From the NCBI RefSeq assembly GCF_000829825.1, contig NZ_JXSL01000030.1, forward strand, positions 1,185,501 through 1,249,500: a DNA stretch of 64,000 nt. Reading direction: 5' to 3'. Made by a program: the position numbers and the translations under genes. Source of the DNA: Paramagnetospirillum magnetotacticum MS-1. Lineage in GTDB: Bacteria > Pseudomonadota > Alphaproteobacteria > Rhodospirillales > Magnetospirillaceae. Below are positions 44,647-52,225 of this stretch, in pieces (the stretch's first letter is position 1; every line of letters starts with the position of its first letter). The notes beneath the pieces were generated by a model. That model ran no database searches and was not told the origin of the DNA. It worked only from the letters and a program-made list of their open reading frames with translations.

Positions 44647-45297
44647 ATGCATATCATGGAAGGTTTTCTTCCCGCCGGGCATGCCCTGGCCTGGACCTGC
44701 GTGTCCGCCCCCTTCGTGGTGCTGGGCGCCCGCTCGATGAAGCGGATCCTGGCCGAAAGGCCCGAGGCGCGCCTGAATATCGCGGCTTCGGCCGGGTTCA
44801 CCTTCGTGCTGTCGGCCCTGAAACTGCCCAGCGTCAGCGGTTCGTGCTCGCATCCCACCGGCACGGCCTTGGGCGCCATGCAGTTCGGCCCCGGCATCAT
44901 GGCGGTGATCGGCGCCATCGTGCTGTTGTTCCAGGCACTGTTGCTGGCCCATGGCGGCCTGTCCACACTGGGCGCCAATATCTTTTCCATGGCCATCGCC
45001 GGGCCTTGGGTGGCCTTCGGCGTGTGGAAGCTGGCCGGGCGGCTTGGCGCTCCGGCTGCCCTGGCGGTATTCCTGTCGGCCTTTCTCGGCGATCTTTCCA
45101 CCTATCTGGTGACGTCGTTCCAGTTGGCCCTGGCTTTCCCCGATGCCCAGAGCGGCTTTGGCGGCGCGTTCGCCAAGTTCGCGGGCATCTTCGCCATCAC
45201 CCAACTGCCCCTGGCCGTGGCCGAGGGGCTGGTCACCGTGGTGGTGATGAATGCCCTGCAAGCCCGCAACGTTCAGGTGGAAGGAGCCAAGGCATGA
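44647..45297 (+). CDS. cbiM: Cobalt ECF transporter substrate-binding membrane protein CbiM
   Basis: The 216-residue membrane protein begins [13 protein letters not shown], where the N-terminal His pair binds the metal in CbiM/NikM, and continues with the [18 protein letters not shown] motif near residue 60. It has about six helices. Together with CbiN, CbiQ and CbiO it imports Co(II) for cobalamin synthesis. It overlaps cbiN by 4 bp (ATGA) and is controlled by the cobalamin riboswitch. Confidence 0.96.
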   Translation: MHIMEGFLPAGHALAWTCVSAPFVVLGARSMKRILAERPEARLNIAASAGFTFVLSALKLPSVSGSCSHPTGTALGAMQFGPGIMAVIGAIVLLFQALLLAHGGLSTLGANIFSMAIAGPWVAFGVWKLAGRLGAPAALAVFLSAFLGDLSTYLVTSFQLALAFPDAQSGFGGAFAKFAGIFAITQLPLAVAEGLVTVVVMNALQARNVQVEGAKA

Positions 45298-45566
45298 GCG
45301 CGCGCGCCAATTCCCTGCTGCTGGGTCTGGCGGCGCTGATCATTGCCGCGCCGCTGATCCTCAATCCCACCGGCCAGTTCGGCGGCACCGATGACGCCGC
45401 CAGCGAGGTGGTGACCTCCAGCCATCCCGCCTATGAGAAGTGGACCGGGCCGCTGTGGCAGCCCTCCAAGGAGATGGAGGGGTTGCTCTTCGCGCTTCAG
45501 GCCGCCTTTGGGGCAGGGCTGCTGGGCTATGTCATCGGGCGTAGGCACGGTCGTTCCGGCAAATGA
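45294..45566 (+). CDS. cbiN: Cobalt transport protein CbiN
   Basis: The 90-residue protein has two membrane helices (about residues 7-24 and 64-82) with a periplasmic loop carrying FGGTDDAAS and [11 protein letters not shown], as expected for CbiN, which assists metal loading of CbiM. It is translationally coupled to cbiM. A palindromic repeat separates it from cbiQ. Confidence 0.94.
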   Translation: MSARANSLLLGLAALIIAAPLILNPTGQFGGTDDAASEVVTSSHPAYEKWTGPLWQPSKEMEGLLFALQAAFGAGLLGYVIGRRHGRSGK

Positions 45567-45576
45567 GCCGCAATGT

Positions 45577-45682
45577 TGTCATTCCGAGCGGCAGCGAGGA
45601 ATCTCCGCTTGGACGGGTGATGCCGTACCGGCACCAATGGCCCAGGCGGAGATCCCTCCTCCCGATGGTCGTCGGGATGACA
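45577..45682. repeat. Palindromic extragenic element between cbiN and cbiQ
   Basis: The left end TGTCATTCCGAGCGG (45577-) and the right end CGTCGGGATGACA (-45682) are inverted relatives, and CTCCGC in the left arm is matched by GCGGAG in the right arm. The 'GTCATTCCGAGCG..GCGAGGAATCTC' sequence is a widespread dispersed palindrome of proteobacteria. It interrupts the cbi transcript, only 5 bp before the cbiQ start, and could shape RNA stability between cbiMN and cbiQO. Confidence 0.8.
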
Positions 45683-45687
45683 GGCCC

Positions 45688-46422
45688 ATGAGCCTTGCCA
45701 TCGATCGTTTGTCCCAGTCGGGGCCGTGGCGCGAGCGGGCCTTGGCCGAGAAGGCCGTGCTTGCCTTCGGGCTGCTGGCCCTGGCCCTGGTTCTGCCGCC
45801 CTGGCCGGGCGGGGCCCTGGTTCTGGTCGCCGCCTGGGCCTTGGCCCTGGGCGGGGCGCGGATTGCCTTGGTCGATTGGCTGAGGCTCAACGCGATGCCC
45901 TTGGGCTTCGTGCTGACCGGCGCCCTGACCCTGGCGGTGGATGTGGATGCCCAGGGTCTGCATCTGGCTGCCGACCAGGGTCTGCGGGCGGTTCAGGTGG
46001 TGCTGCGCGCCTCGGCCGCCGTCTCGGCCTTGCTGCTGCTGGCGGCCACCACGCCCGCGCCGGATCTGGTGCGGGGGCTGCGCCGTCTGGGTCTGTCGGC
46101 GGAGATTGCCGAGATCATGCTGCTGTCCTGGCATTTCCTGTTCCTGCTGCAAGACCAGGCCGCCGCCATCCACACCGCCCAGGAGGCGCGGCTCGGTTGG
46201 TTTGGGCACGGGCGGCAGATCCGGTCCTTAGGAATGCTGATCGCTCAATTGCTGCCGCGCGCCATGGAGCGGGCAAGACGGCTGGAGGTGGGGTTGGCGG
46301 CCAGGGGCTTTAACGGCTCCCTGCCCATGATGTCATTCGCCCGTCCGGCCTCGGGCAAGGTTCTGGCCCTGATCGTTGGGGCCGAGATTCTGCTGGCGGG
46401 GGTAAGCCTATGGCTGGCCTGA
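45688..46422 (+). CDS. cbiQ: Cobalt ECF transporter transmembrane component CbiQ
   Basis: The 244-residue T-component has four to five membrane helices and the two short cytoplasmic motifs that couple to the ATPase: ARRLEVGLAARGF (A-R-G) near residue 200 is clear. It links CbiM to CbiO. The start lies just after the palindromic element with a poor ribosome-binding site, which may lower its expression. It overlaps cbiO by 13 bp. Confidence 0.93.
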   Translation: MSLAIDRLSQSGPWRERALAEKAVLAFGLLALALVLPPWPGGALVLVAAWALALGGARIALVDWLRLNAMPLGFVLTGALTLAVDVDAQGLHLAADQGLRAVQVVLRASAAVSALLLLAATTPAPDLVRGLRRLGLSAEIAEIMLLSWHFLFLLQDQAAAIHTAQEARLGWFGHGRQIRSLGMLIAQLLPRAMERARRLEVGLAARGFNGSLPMMSFARPASGKVLALIVGAEILLAGVSLWLA

Positions 46423-47216
46423 TCCTCGAGGCGGTGGGCCTGAACTATTTCTATCCCGGCGGGGTCGCCGCGCTGGCCGGTCTCGACCTTGCCGTGGAGC
46501 GGGGGCGGCGTCTGGCGGTGCTGGGGCCCAATGGCGCGGGCAAGACCACCTTGCTGCTGCATCTGAACGGCACGTTGCGGCCTTCGGGCGGAGCCGTCCG
46601 CCTTGACGGCGAGGTCATGGGGTATTCGCGCGCCGCGCTCACCGGCTGGCGCAAGCGGGTCGGGCTGGTGCTGCAAGAGCCCGACGACCAGCTGTTCGCC
46701 GCCACGGTGGCCGAGGACGTGTCCTTCGGGCCGCTCAATCTTGGCCTGTCCGAGGCCGAGGCCCGGCAAAGGGTGGAGGCGGCGCTCGACGCGCTGGGAA
46801 TCTCCGATCTGGCAGGGCGGGCCACCCATATGCTGTCCTTCGGCCAGAAAAAGCGCGTCGCCATCGCCGGAGCCCTGGCCATGGAACCCGAGGTGCTGCT
46901 GCTGGACGAGCCGCTGGCCGGTCTCGACCATCAGGGCGCCAAGCGCCTTTTGGCGGCGCTGGACGCCCTGGCGCGGGCAGGGACCACCCTGGTCTTTACC
47001 ACCCATGACGTGGATCTGGCCTATGGCTTTGCCGAGAGGGTGGCGCTGTTTCAAAATGGTGCGGTTATCGCCCAGGGCGAGGCGGGGGCGGTGCTGTCCC
47101 AGCGTTCCGGCCTGGCCATGTGCGGACTGGAGCCGCCATTGCTGCTGGAACTGGGGGTGAAAACGCGCGAAGAGGCCCTGGCCCTGGTTGGACGAACGAA
47201 GGAAACGGCATTATGA
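46410..47216 (+). CDS. cbiO: Cobalt ECF transporter ATP-binding protein CbiO
   Basis: The 268-residue ABC ATPase has Walker A GPNGAGKTT, Q-loop VLQEPDDQLFAATVAEDVSFG (typical of ECF ATPases), signature LSFGQKKRVAIAGAL, Walker B VLLLDEPLAGLD and the H-loop TTHD. It powers cobalt uptake with CbiMNQ. It overlaps cbiQ by 13 bp and the rhodanese gene by 4 bp. Confidence 0.96.
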   Translation: MAGLILEAVGLNYFYPGGVAALAGLDLAVERGRRLAVLGPNGAGKTTLLLHLNGTLRPSGGAVRLDGEVMGYSRAALTGWRKRVGLVLQEPDDQLFAATVAEDVSFGPLNLGLSEAEARQRVEAALDALGISDLAGRATHMLSFGQKKRVAIAGALAMEPEVLLLDEPLAGLDHQGAKRLLAALDALARAGTTLVFTTHDVDLAYGFAERVALFQNGAVIAQGEAGAVLSQRSGLAMCGLEPPLLLELGVKTREEALALVGRTKETAL

Positions 47217-47647
47217 CGGCACGTCTGGTTGCCCTGGCCGCGATGATGATTCTGGCCTTTCCTGCCCTGGCGGGAGAGATCAAGACCATCTCGGCGCCCG
47301 AGGCCCTGCGGGCCGTGACGGCGGGCGAAGTGGTGCTGGTCGATATCCGTCAGCCCGAGGAATGGAAACAGACCGGGGTGCCGGACGGCGCCCGGCTCAT
47401 TCCCATGCGCCACCCCGAGGGTGGGGCCGGGTTCGTGCGCGATCTTCTGGCCGCCGCCAAGGGCGACCGCACAGCGCCCATCGCTCTGATCTGCCGCACT
47501 GGCAACCGCTCGGGCAGCACGGCCAGGGCTCTGTCGGATGCGGGCTTCACCCATATCCTCGATGTTTCGGAAGGAATGGCGGGATCGGGAGCCGGTCCGG
47601 GCTGGATCAAGCGCGATCTGCCCATGGTCCGCTGTCCGGTCTGTTGA
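47213..47647 (+). CDS. Periplasmic rhodanese-like sulfurtransferase, coupled to cbiO
   Basis: The 144-residue protein has a signal peptide (residues 1-20, ending ALA) and one rhodanese domain with the active-site loop CRTGNRS (Cys94) and the DIRQPEEW motif. Its ATGA overlap with cbiO places it in the cobalamin-controlled cobalt operon. It ends with a second Cys pair, MVRCPVC, unusual for a rhodanese. A link between periplasmic sulfur transfer and cobalt uptake is not established; sulfur-based metal handling is an inference. Confidence 0.88.
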   Translation: MTARLVALAAMMILAFPALAGEIKTISAPEALRAVTAGEVVLVDIRQPEEWKQTGVPDGARLIPMRHPEGGAGFVRDLLAAAKGDRTAPIALICRTGNRSGSTARALSDAGFTHILDVSEGMAGSGAGPGWIKRDLPMVRCPVC

Positions 47648-47755
47648 CCAAATTCATACAAACTCGACTCGCCGAATGTTTAGGCTTGGTCTAACCTGAG
47701 TCCACGGCTGCCCGGCCGATTGGTCGGATCTGGGGGCTCGATTAGGGAGAAAACC

Positions 47756-48019
47756 ATGAAGTTTACGATCGGTGCGGCCTGTATGGCTCTGTCCCTTCTG
47801 GTCAGCGGCGCTGCTTTCGCCGGGGCCGACGACACCAAGTGGGTCGCCAAGTGCGTCAGCGACAATTCCGACGCCAAGGTTTCCGTCGAGATCGTCGCCA
47901 AGTACTGCACCTGCATGAACAACAAGATGGACGACAACGAGACCCAGTCCATCAGCACCTGGGAAAAGACCCACAAGGCCGAGATGAATGCTTGCGAGAA
48001 GGAAGCCGGCTGGAAGTAA
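47756..48019 (+). CDS. Small secreted protein with four cysteines
   Basis: The 87-residue protein has a signal peptide (residues 1-22, ending AFA) and a short mature helical chain with four Cys: KCVSDN, KYCTCMNN and ACEKEAG. A C-(x)n-CxC-(x)n-C pattern suggests disulfides or metal binding. I do not recognise the family. Ribosome-binding site AGGGAG. It stands alone, with a strong hairpin directly after. Confidence 0.8.
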   Translation: MKFTIGAACMALSLLVSGAAFAGADDTKWVAKCVSDNSDAKVSVEIVAKYCTCMNNKMDDNETQSISTWEKTHKAEMNACEKEAGWK

Positions 48020-48030
48020 GCCGCGCTTGT

Positions 48031-48058
48031 CCCGGGCGGGGTTTCGGCCCCGCCCGGG
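48031..48058. terminator. GC-rich hairpin between convergent genes
   Basis: CCCGGGCGGGG (48031-48041) pairs exactly with CCCCGCCCGGG (48048-48058) across TTTCGG. It can serve the Cys protein gene and the convergent aldolase-dehydrogenase gene. Confidence 0.6.
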
Positions 48059-48061
48059 GGC

Positions 48062-50101
48062 CTATCTCAGGCTCGCCTCGATATTGCCGCCGTCCACGGT
48101 GACGGTGCAGGCGGTGACCTTGGAGGCCTTGGCCAGCCATAAGAAGGCGTCGGCCACATCCTCGGCCGTCACTTCCCGGCCCAAAAGATTGCCCCCCATA
48201 TAGTCCTGTTCGGTCAGGCCACGCGCCGTGGATCGGCTCTTGATCATGTCGTCGGTGAGCAGGCCGGAGCGGATGCGGTCGGCATTGACCGCGTTGGAGC
48301 GGATGCCGTCCTTGCCGTGATCCAGGGCGTATTGCTTCATCAGGAACAGGGTTGCCGCCTTCGGTAATCCATATGGGCCGAAATTCTTGCCCGGATTGAC
48401 GGCCTGCTTGGAGGCGTTGAACAGCAAAACGCCGCCGGTGTCCTGGGCCTTGAAGACGCGCACGGCATTTTGCGCCACGCATTGATGGCCGAAGAAGTTC
48501 AATTCGAACGAGGCGCGCAGTGTCGCGTCGTCGACCTCTCCCACCGCGCCCTGCCAGGCGGCCCCGGCATTGCTGACCACCACGTCGACACCGCCGAAGC
48601 GCTCGGCCACGCGGTTAAAGGCGGCCTGGACCGAAGCCGGGTCGGTGACGTCGCAGGCGACGCCGATGGCCTTGCCGCCGCAGGCCTTGGCGGATTTGAG
48701 GGCGGCGTCTTCGTCGCGGTCGAGCACGGCCACTTCGGCGCCATCCTTGGCAAAGGCCTTGGCGGTGGCGGCGCCGATGCCGGAGCCGCCGCCGGTGACA
48801 ACGACCACCTGGCGGGCCAGGGGCTTTTCCGATCCCTTGCCCAGCTTGGCCTGTTCCAAGGACCAGTATTCCAGATCGAACAGATCGGCTTCGCCCACCG
48901 GCTCGAAGCGGCCGATGGCCTCAGCATCACTGATGCTTTCCACCGTGTTGACGGCGATATCGGCGGCGATGGCCGCATCCTTGGCGCTGGCGCCGATACC
49001 GAACAGGCCCAGTCCGGGAACCAGGGCGACGCAGGGCTTGGGATCGAGCTCGGTCTTGATGCCGCCCAGGCGCTGGTTGTTGCGGCTGAAATAGGCGTGG
49101 TACTTGGCCTCGAAATTTTCGATGGCGGCGCGGGCGGCATCGGCCCACAAAAACATCTTCCCGGCCTCGGGCGCGGGCAGAACCACCGGCCAGTTCTTGG
49201 TGCGGATGGTGTGGTCCGGGGTCACCACGCCCTGCTGGGAATAGCGACCGACCTCGGCCCCGTCCACATAGGCGCGGATGGCCGCGCTGGTGCGGAAGTC
49301 GAGGATGCGGCGCTTACCCCCGCCGGCCAGCAGGCCGCGCAGGACGGGCGCCACCTCGGCCAGGGGGGCGGGGGTCTGGGCCAAGCCCTTGGCGGGCACC
49401 AGGGTCTTGCGGCCCTTCTCCAGGCGCTGCTCGGCCAAGGTGACCATCTCGATCATCAGCTCATAGGCGCTCCGCACGTCGGGGCCGAAGGTGAAGATGC
49501 CATGCTTGACCAGGATCAGGCCCTCCACCGAGGGGTCCTGTTCGTAAACCTCGGCCGCCTTCTTGGCCAGGGCGAAGCCGGGCATGATATAGGGCACATA
49601 GCCCATGCGGGTGCCGTAGATCTCGCGCGCCAGGGCCTCGCCATCGGGCTGGTCGACCACGGACAGCACGGCGGTGGAATGGGTGTGGTCGATGAATTTG
49701 TGCGGCAGGAAGGCGTGCAGCAGCGTTTCCACCGACGGATTGGGCGAGGCGGAGTTCATCAGATTGCCGCGCTGATAGTCCACCATGTCCTCGTCGGACA
49801 GGCGCTCCAGCGCTCTCAGCTTCAGCAGGGGGGCAAGGCGCACGGCGGGCAGGCCAGCGGGCTCGATATCGCCCATGTCCCAGCCCGAACCCTTGACGCA
49901 CAGCACATCGACCGCTTCGCCCAGCAGATCGGTGGTGGTGGTCTTGCACGATGTGTTGCCGCCGCCATGCAGCACCAGGCGGGGATCTCCGCCTAAAAGC
50001 CGGGTGGTGTAGACACGCAGGGCCAGGTCGCGGTTGACCCCTTGCGGCGCATAGCGCGCGATGAAGGATTCGGCATCTGAATCGGACCACAGGGACTTCA
50101 T
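48062..50101 (-). CDS. rhaD: Bifunctional rhamnulose-1-phosphate aldolase / lactaldehyde-type alcohol dehydrogenase
   Basis: The 679-residue protein fuses a class II aldolase domain (residues about 20-230, with LHGGGNTSCK, the Zn ligands HTHS and a distal His in VKHGIFTFG) to a short-chain dehydrogenase (from about 430: VVTGGGSGIGAAT for NAD binding and YGLPK as the catalytic Tyr-Lys). Such RhaD/RhaE fusions split rhamnulose-1-phosphate to DHAP and lactaldehyde and oxidise or reduce the latter. No rhamnose uptake, isomerase or kinase gene is adjacent, so another methylpentose or a different aldol substrate is possible. Confidence 0.88.
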   Translation of the reverse strand: MKSLWSDSDAESFIARYAPQGVNRDLALRVYTTRLLGGDPRLVLHGGGNTSCKTTTTDLLGEAVDVLCVKGSGWDMGDIEPAGLPAVRLAPLLKLRALERLSDEDMVDYQRGNLMNSASPNPSVETLLHAFLPHKFIDHTHSTAVLSVVDQPDGEALAREIYGTRMGYVPYIMPGFALAKKAAEVYEQDPSVEGLILVKHGIFTFGPDVRSAYELMIEMVTLAEQRLEKGRKTLVPAKGLAQTPAPLAEVAPVLRGLLAGGGKRRILDFRTSAAIRAYVDGAEVGRYSQQGVVTPDHTIRTKNWPVVLPAPEAGKMFLWADAARAAIENFEAKYHAYFSRNNQRLGGIKTELDPKPCVALVPGLGLFGIGASAKDAAIAADIAVNTVESISDAEAIGRFEPVGEADLFDLEYWSLEQAKLGKGSEKPLARQVVVVTGGGSGIGAATAKAFAKDGAEVAVLDRDEDAALKSAKACGGKAIGVACDVTDPASVQAAFNRVAERFGGVDVVVSNAGAAWQGAVGEVDDATLRASFELNFFGHQCVAQNAVRVFKAQDTGGVLLFNASKQAVNPGKNFGPYGLPKAATLFLMKQYALDHGKDGIRSNAVNADRIRSGLLTDDMIKSRSTARGLTEQDYMGGNLLGREVTAEDVADAFLWLAKASKVTACTVTVDGGNIEASLR

Positions 50102-50174
50102 GGCAACCTCGGAACGCGCGAAAGCGGGAGGCGGGATTATTACGCCATGTTCCGGGGGCAGGGAAGGGGAAGCC

Positions 50175-50378
50175 TCAGGCCATCTGTCCGATGGCGTCCG
50201 AAACCGGCCTCTCGCGGATGCGCCGGATGATCTCCAGCGTCTTGCGGGCCATGTTCACGGTGATGGCGGCGTGTTGCTCGGGATGCTCCAGGATCACCAG
50301 AGCCTCGCCCTCCAACTCGTCCACGATGTCCTCGTCAAAGGTGCCGTTTCCACCCATGACGGTATGCTGCATATGCAT
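50175..50378 (-). CDS. Small hypothetical protein
   Basis: The 67-residue acidic protein (MHMQHTVMGG, then DEDIVDELEGEALVILEHPEQ and a basic helix KTLEIIRRIRERP) reads like a real folded helix-rich domain. I do not recognise the family. Its 5' region has a palindrome and a TATAGT box (see 50405), which supports a real gene. No neighbour in the same direction is close enough to be an operon partner: the aldolase gene starts about 70 bp downstream. Confidence 0.6.
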   Translation of the reverse strand: MHMQHTVMGGNGTFDEDIVDELEGEALVILEHPEQHAAITVNMARKTLEIIRRIRERPVSDAIGQMA

Positions 50379-50404
50379 GACATCCCCACAGCACCTATCC
50401 TTGA

Positions 50405-50430
50405 GGTATGATTACCATACTATAGTGTAA
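50405..50430 (-). promoter_or_regulatory. Palindrome and promoter-like box before the small gene
   Basis: GTATG (50406-50410) and CATAC (50416-50420) flank ATTAC, and the overlapping ACTATAGT is self-complementary and contains a TATAGT -10-like box on the reverse strand. It lies 27 bp upstream of the small hypothetical gene and within an AT-rich island. A repressor site over a promoter is a reasonable guess. Confidence 0.4.
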
Positions 50431-50435
50431 TAAGT

Positions 50436-51299
50436 CTACTTCTGATTCTCCAATTCTATACCAAGGTATAAGTCTCGGAGCGAAATTTCCGCTCTCTCGG
50501 GGTCAAGGCGGACATCCAGCCACGACAGCCCCCAGTGCAGATGGGGGCCGGTCGCCAGTCCGGTGGCGCCGATGGCGCCGATCAGATCGCCTTTGCGGAT
50601 CTTGCTTCCGGCGGTGACGTCCTGGCGCGACAGATGGGCATAGCTGGAGATCAGGCCCAGGCCGTGATCGATCATCACCGTGCGCCCCGTGAGGAACAGA
50701 TCGGGCGCCGCCAGGACCACAATGCCGTCGGCACAGGCGCGGACCGGCGCGCCCGCGGGGGCGGCAATGTCCAGGCCGGAATGAGGCGCTCCGCCGTTGC
50801 CGTTATAGACTCGCTGGCTGCCGAACACGCCCGAGACAGGGCCTTCCGCCGGGCGCTGGAGTCCGTCCAGAAAATGGGGTTCCAGGCTGACGCGGTCGCG
50901 GATGGCGCGGATCATGGCCGTCTCGGCCTTCAGGCGGGCCAGGGACGCGGCGTCGGGCTCGGTCTTTTCGCGCGGCAGGCCTTCGATGCGCTGGATGGGC
51001 CAGTCCCTTCGGGATATGGCCAGGGCCCTGTTTTCCTCGGTTCCGTTGGCGCGGATGATGCGTAACGCGGCGGTGGGCGGGGCGTCGCGGCCGAAGCCCA
51101 GCAGAAATCGGCCAAGCTCATCGACCGGCACGGGGCGGTCATCGAGGCTGACCTTGGCGCCGGGCTCGGTGCGGCCCACCACCAGCCCGCCCTGTTCCAT
51201 ATGGCCGCCGAGAACGGTCTGGGCCTGGGCGGTCGCGATCCAGATGAGGGAAAACACAAAGGAGAGGAGGCTATTTCGGCGCCCACATGAGCGTGGCAT
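50436..51299 (-). CDS. Secreted M23 (LytM-type) metallopeptidase
   Basis: The 287-residue protein has a signal peptide (residues 1-26), a beta-rich N-terminal domain, a short helical linker (about 110-145) and an M23 domain with HSGLD (about residue 172, zinc ligands H and D) and HLHWG (the HxH motif). All four catalytic residues are intact, so it should cut peptidoglycan cross-links rather than act only as an activator. It overlaps the upstream gene by 29 bp and is coupled to it. Confidence 0.88.
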   Translation of the reverse strand: MPRSCGRRNSLLSFVFSLIWIATAQAQTVLGGHMEQGGLVVGRTEPGAKVSLDDRPVPVDELGRFLLGFGRDAPPTAALRIIRANGTEENRALAISRRDWPIQRIEGLPREKTEPDAASLARLKAETAMIRAIRDRVSLEPHFLDGLQRPAEGPVSGVFGSQRVYNGNGGAPHSGLDIAAPAGAPVRACADGIVVLAAPDLFLTGRTVMIDHGLGLISSYAHLSRQDVTAGSKIRKGDLIGAIGATGLATGPHLHWGLSWLDVRLDPERAEISLRDLYLGIELENQK

Positions 51300-52059
51300 C
51301 GCCGCCCCCTTCCTTGTTGCACAATTCGGTGATGATGGCCGAGGAGACGCGGGTGGGGGTATTGCCGTTGACGCTGAGCAGGCCCTTCTTCACCAGCTTC
51401 ATGCCCGATGCCGAGCAGATGCGCGGCGGAACCTGCTCGGCGATCACCACCGGCACGCCATTCATGGAGGTGACCCGGATGGGGCCGCCGAACAAGTGGG
51501 AGGGCGGCGGATTGCCCTGGGCGGAATCCACTATCTGGGCCACGAAGCGGTCGGCTTCGCTGCCGGTATTTTCCACGGGAGTCTGGGAGCGGGTCCACAG
51601 GATATAGCCGCCGACCGAAAGGGTCAGCAGCACCAGAACCGCCACGGCGATCTTCAGGCCGCGCCCTTCCTCCTTCTCCTCTTCGGTGACATGGTGGGGG
51701 GGCAAATGAAACTTGCCGTCCTTGTGCTGGGCCCAATTGTCGGTGACCGAGCGTGGCAGACGCTGTTCCTTGGCGGCGCGCAGCACCTCGATGCAGCCGC
51801 GTGCCGCCGAACGCATCTCGTTGCGCTGGACGTCGGAAGAATGCTCGGGCTTGACCTCGGCGATGACCTCGCCCACCCGGCGCCGGAGCGCGCCGCGAAG
51901 ATCCTGGTCGAAGGGGCGGCGCAGCATCAGGTCCAGCGCCAGCAGGGAAAGCTGCTCCAACTTGGCCGGGTTGGCGACGCTGGACATTTTCAGGATGATG
52001 GCCTGGAACAGGGCCTCCTGCTCCTCGGGTGTCGCTGGCGTCTCCACGGGAAGATCCAT
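51271..52059 (-). CDS. Single-pass membrane protein of unknown function, coupled to M23 peptidase
   Basis: The 262-residue protein has a cytoplasmic helical N-terminus (about 1-130), one membrane helix (about 137-157, KIAVAVLVLLTLSVGGYILW) and a periplasmic part with three Cys (PRICSASG and ELCNKEGG). No known domain is recognised. The overlap with the peptidase gene suggests a joint job in cell-wall metabolism. It ends DATLMWAPK. Confidence 0.78.
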   Translation of the reverse strand: MDLPVETPATPEEQEALFQAIILKMSSVANPAKLEQLSLLALDLMLRRPFDQDLRGALRRRVGEVIAEVKPEHSSDVQRNEMRSAARGCIEVLRAAKEQRLPRSVTDNWAQHKDGKFHLPPHHVTEEEKEEGRGLKIAVAVLVLLTLSVGGYILWTRSQTPVENTGSEADRFVAQIVDSAQGNPPPSHLFGGPIRVTSMNGVPVVIAEQVPPRICSASGMKLVKKGLLSVNGNTPTRVSSAIITELCNKEGGGDATLMWAPK

Positions 52060-52150
52060 CCTGTCCGTCCTGCAGCCCTTTACCCCGAATACAGGATATC
52101 AGCCGCATGTTAATGAGCGGTTACCCGGATTTCCCACAAAAAATTTGTCG

Positions 52151-52170
52151 TTGTGAATAATTCTACACAA
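52151..52170. promoter_or_regulatory. Candidate operator upstream of the Nfn-like flavoprotein
   Basis: TTGTG (52151-52155) is mirrored by CACAA (52166-52170), with 8 of 10 symmetric base pairs in the 20-bp site. It lies in an AT-rich gap between divergent genes, about 55 bp before the start of the flavoprotein. The regulator is unknown. Confidence 0.4.
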
Positions 52171-52225
52171 TGCCATATGAGGTTGACGAGTGGGGCTTTC
52201 CGGTGATCTCGAGGCTTTTCAGACA

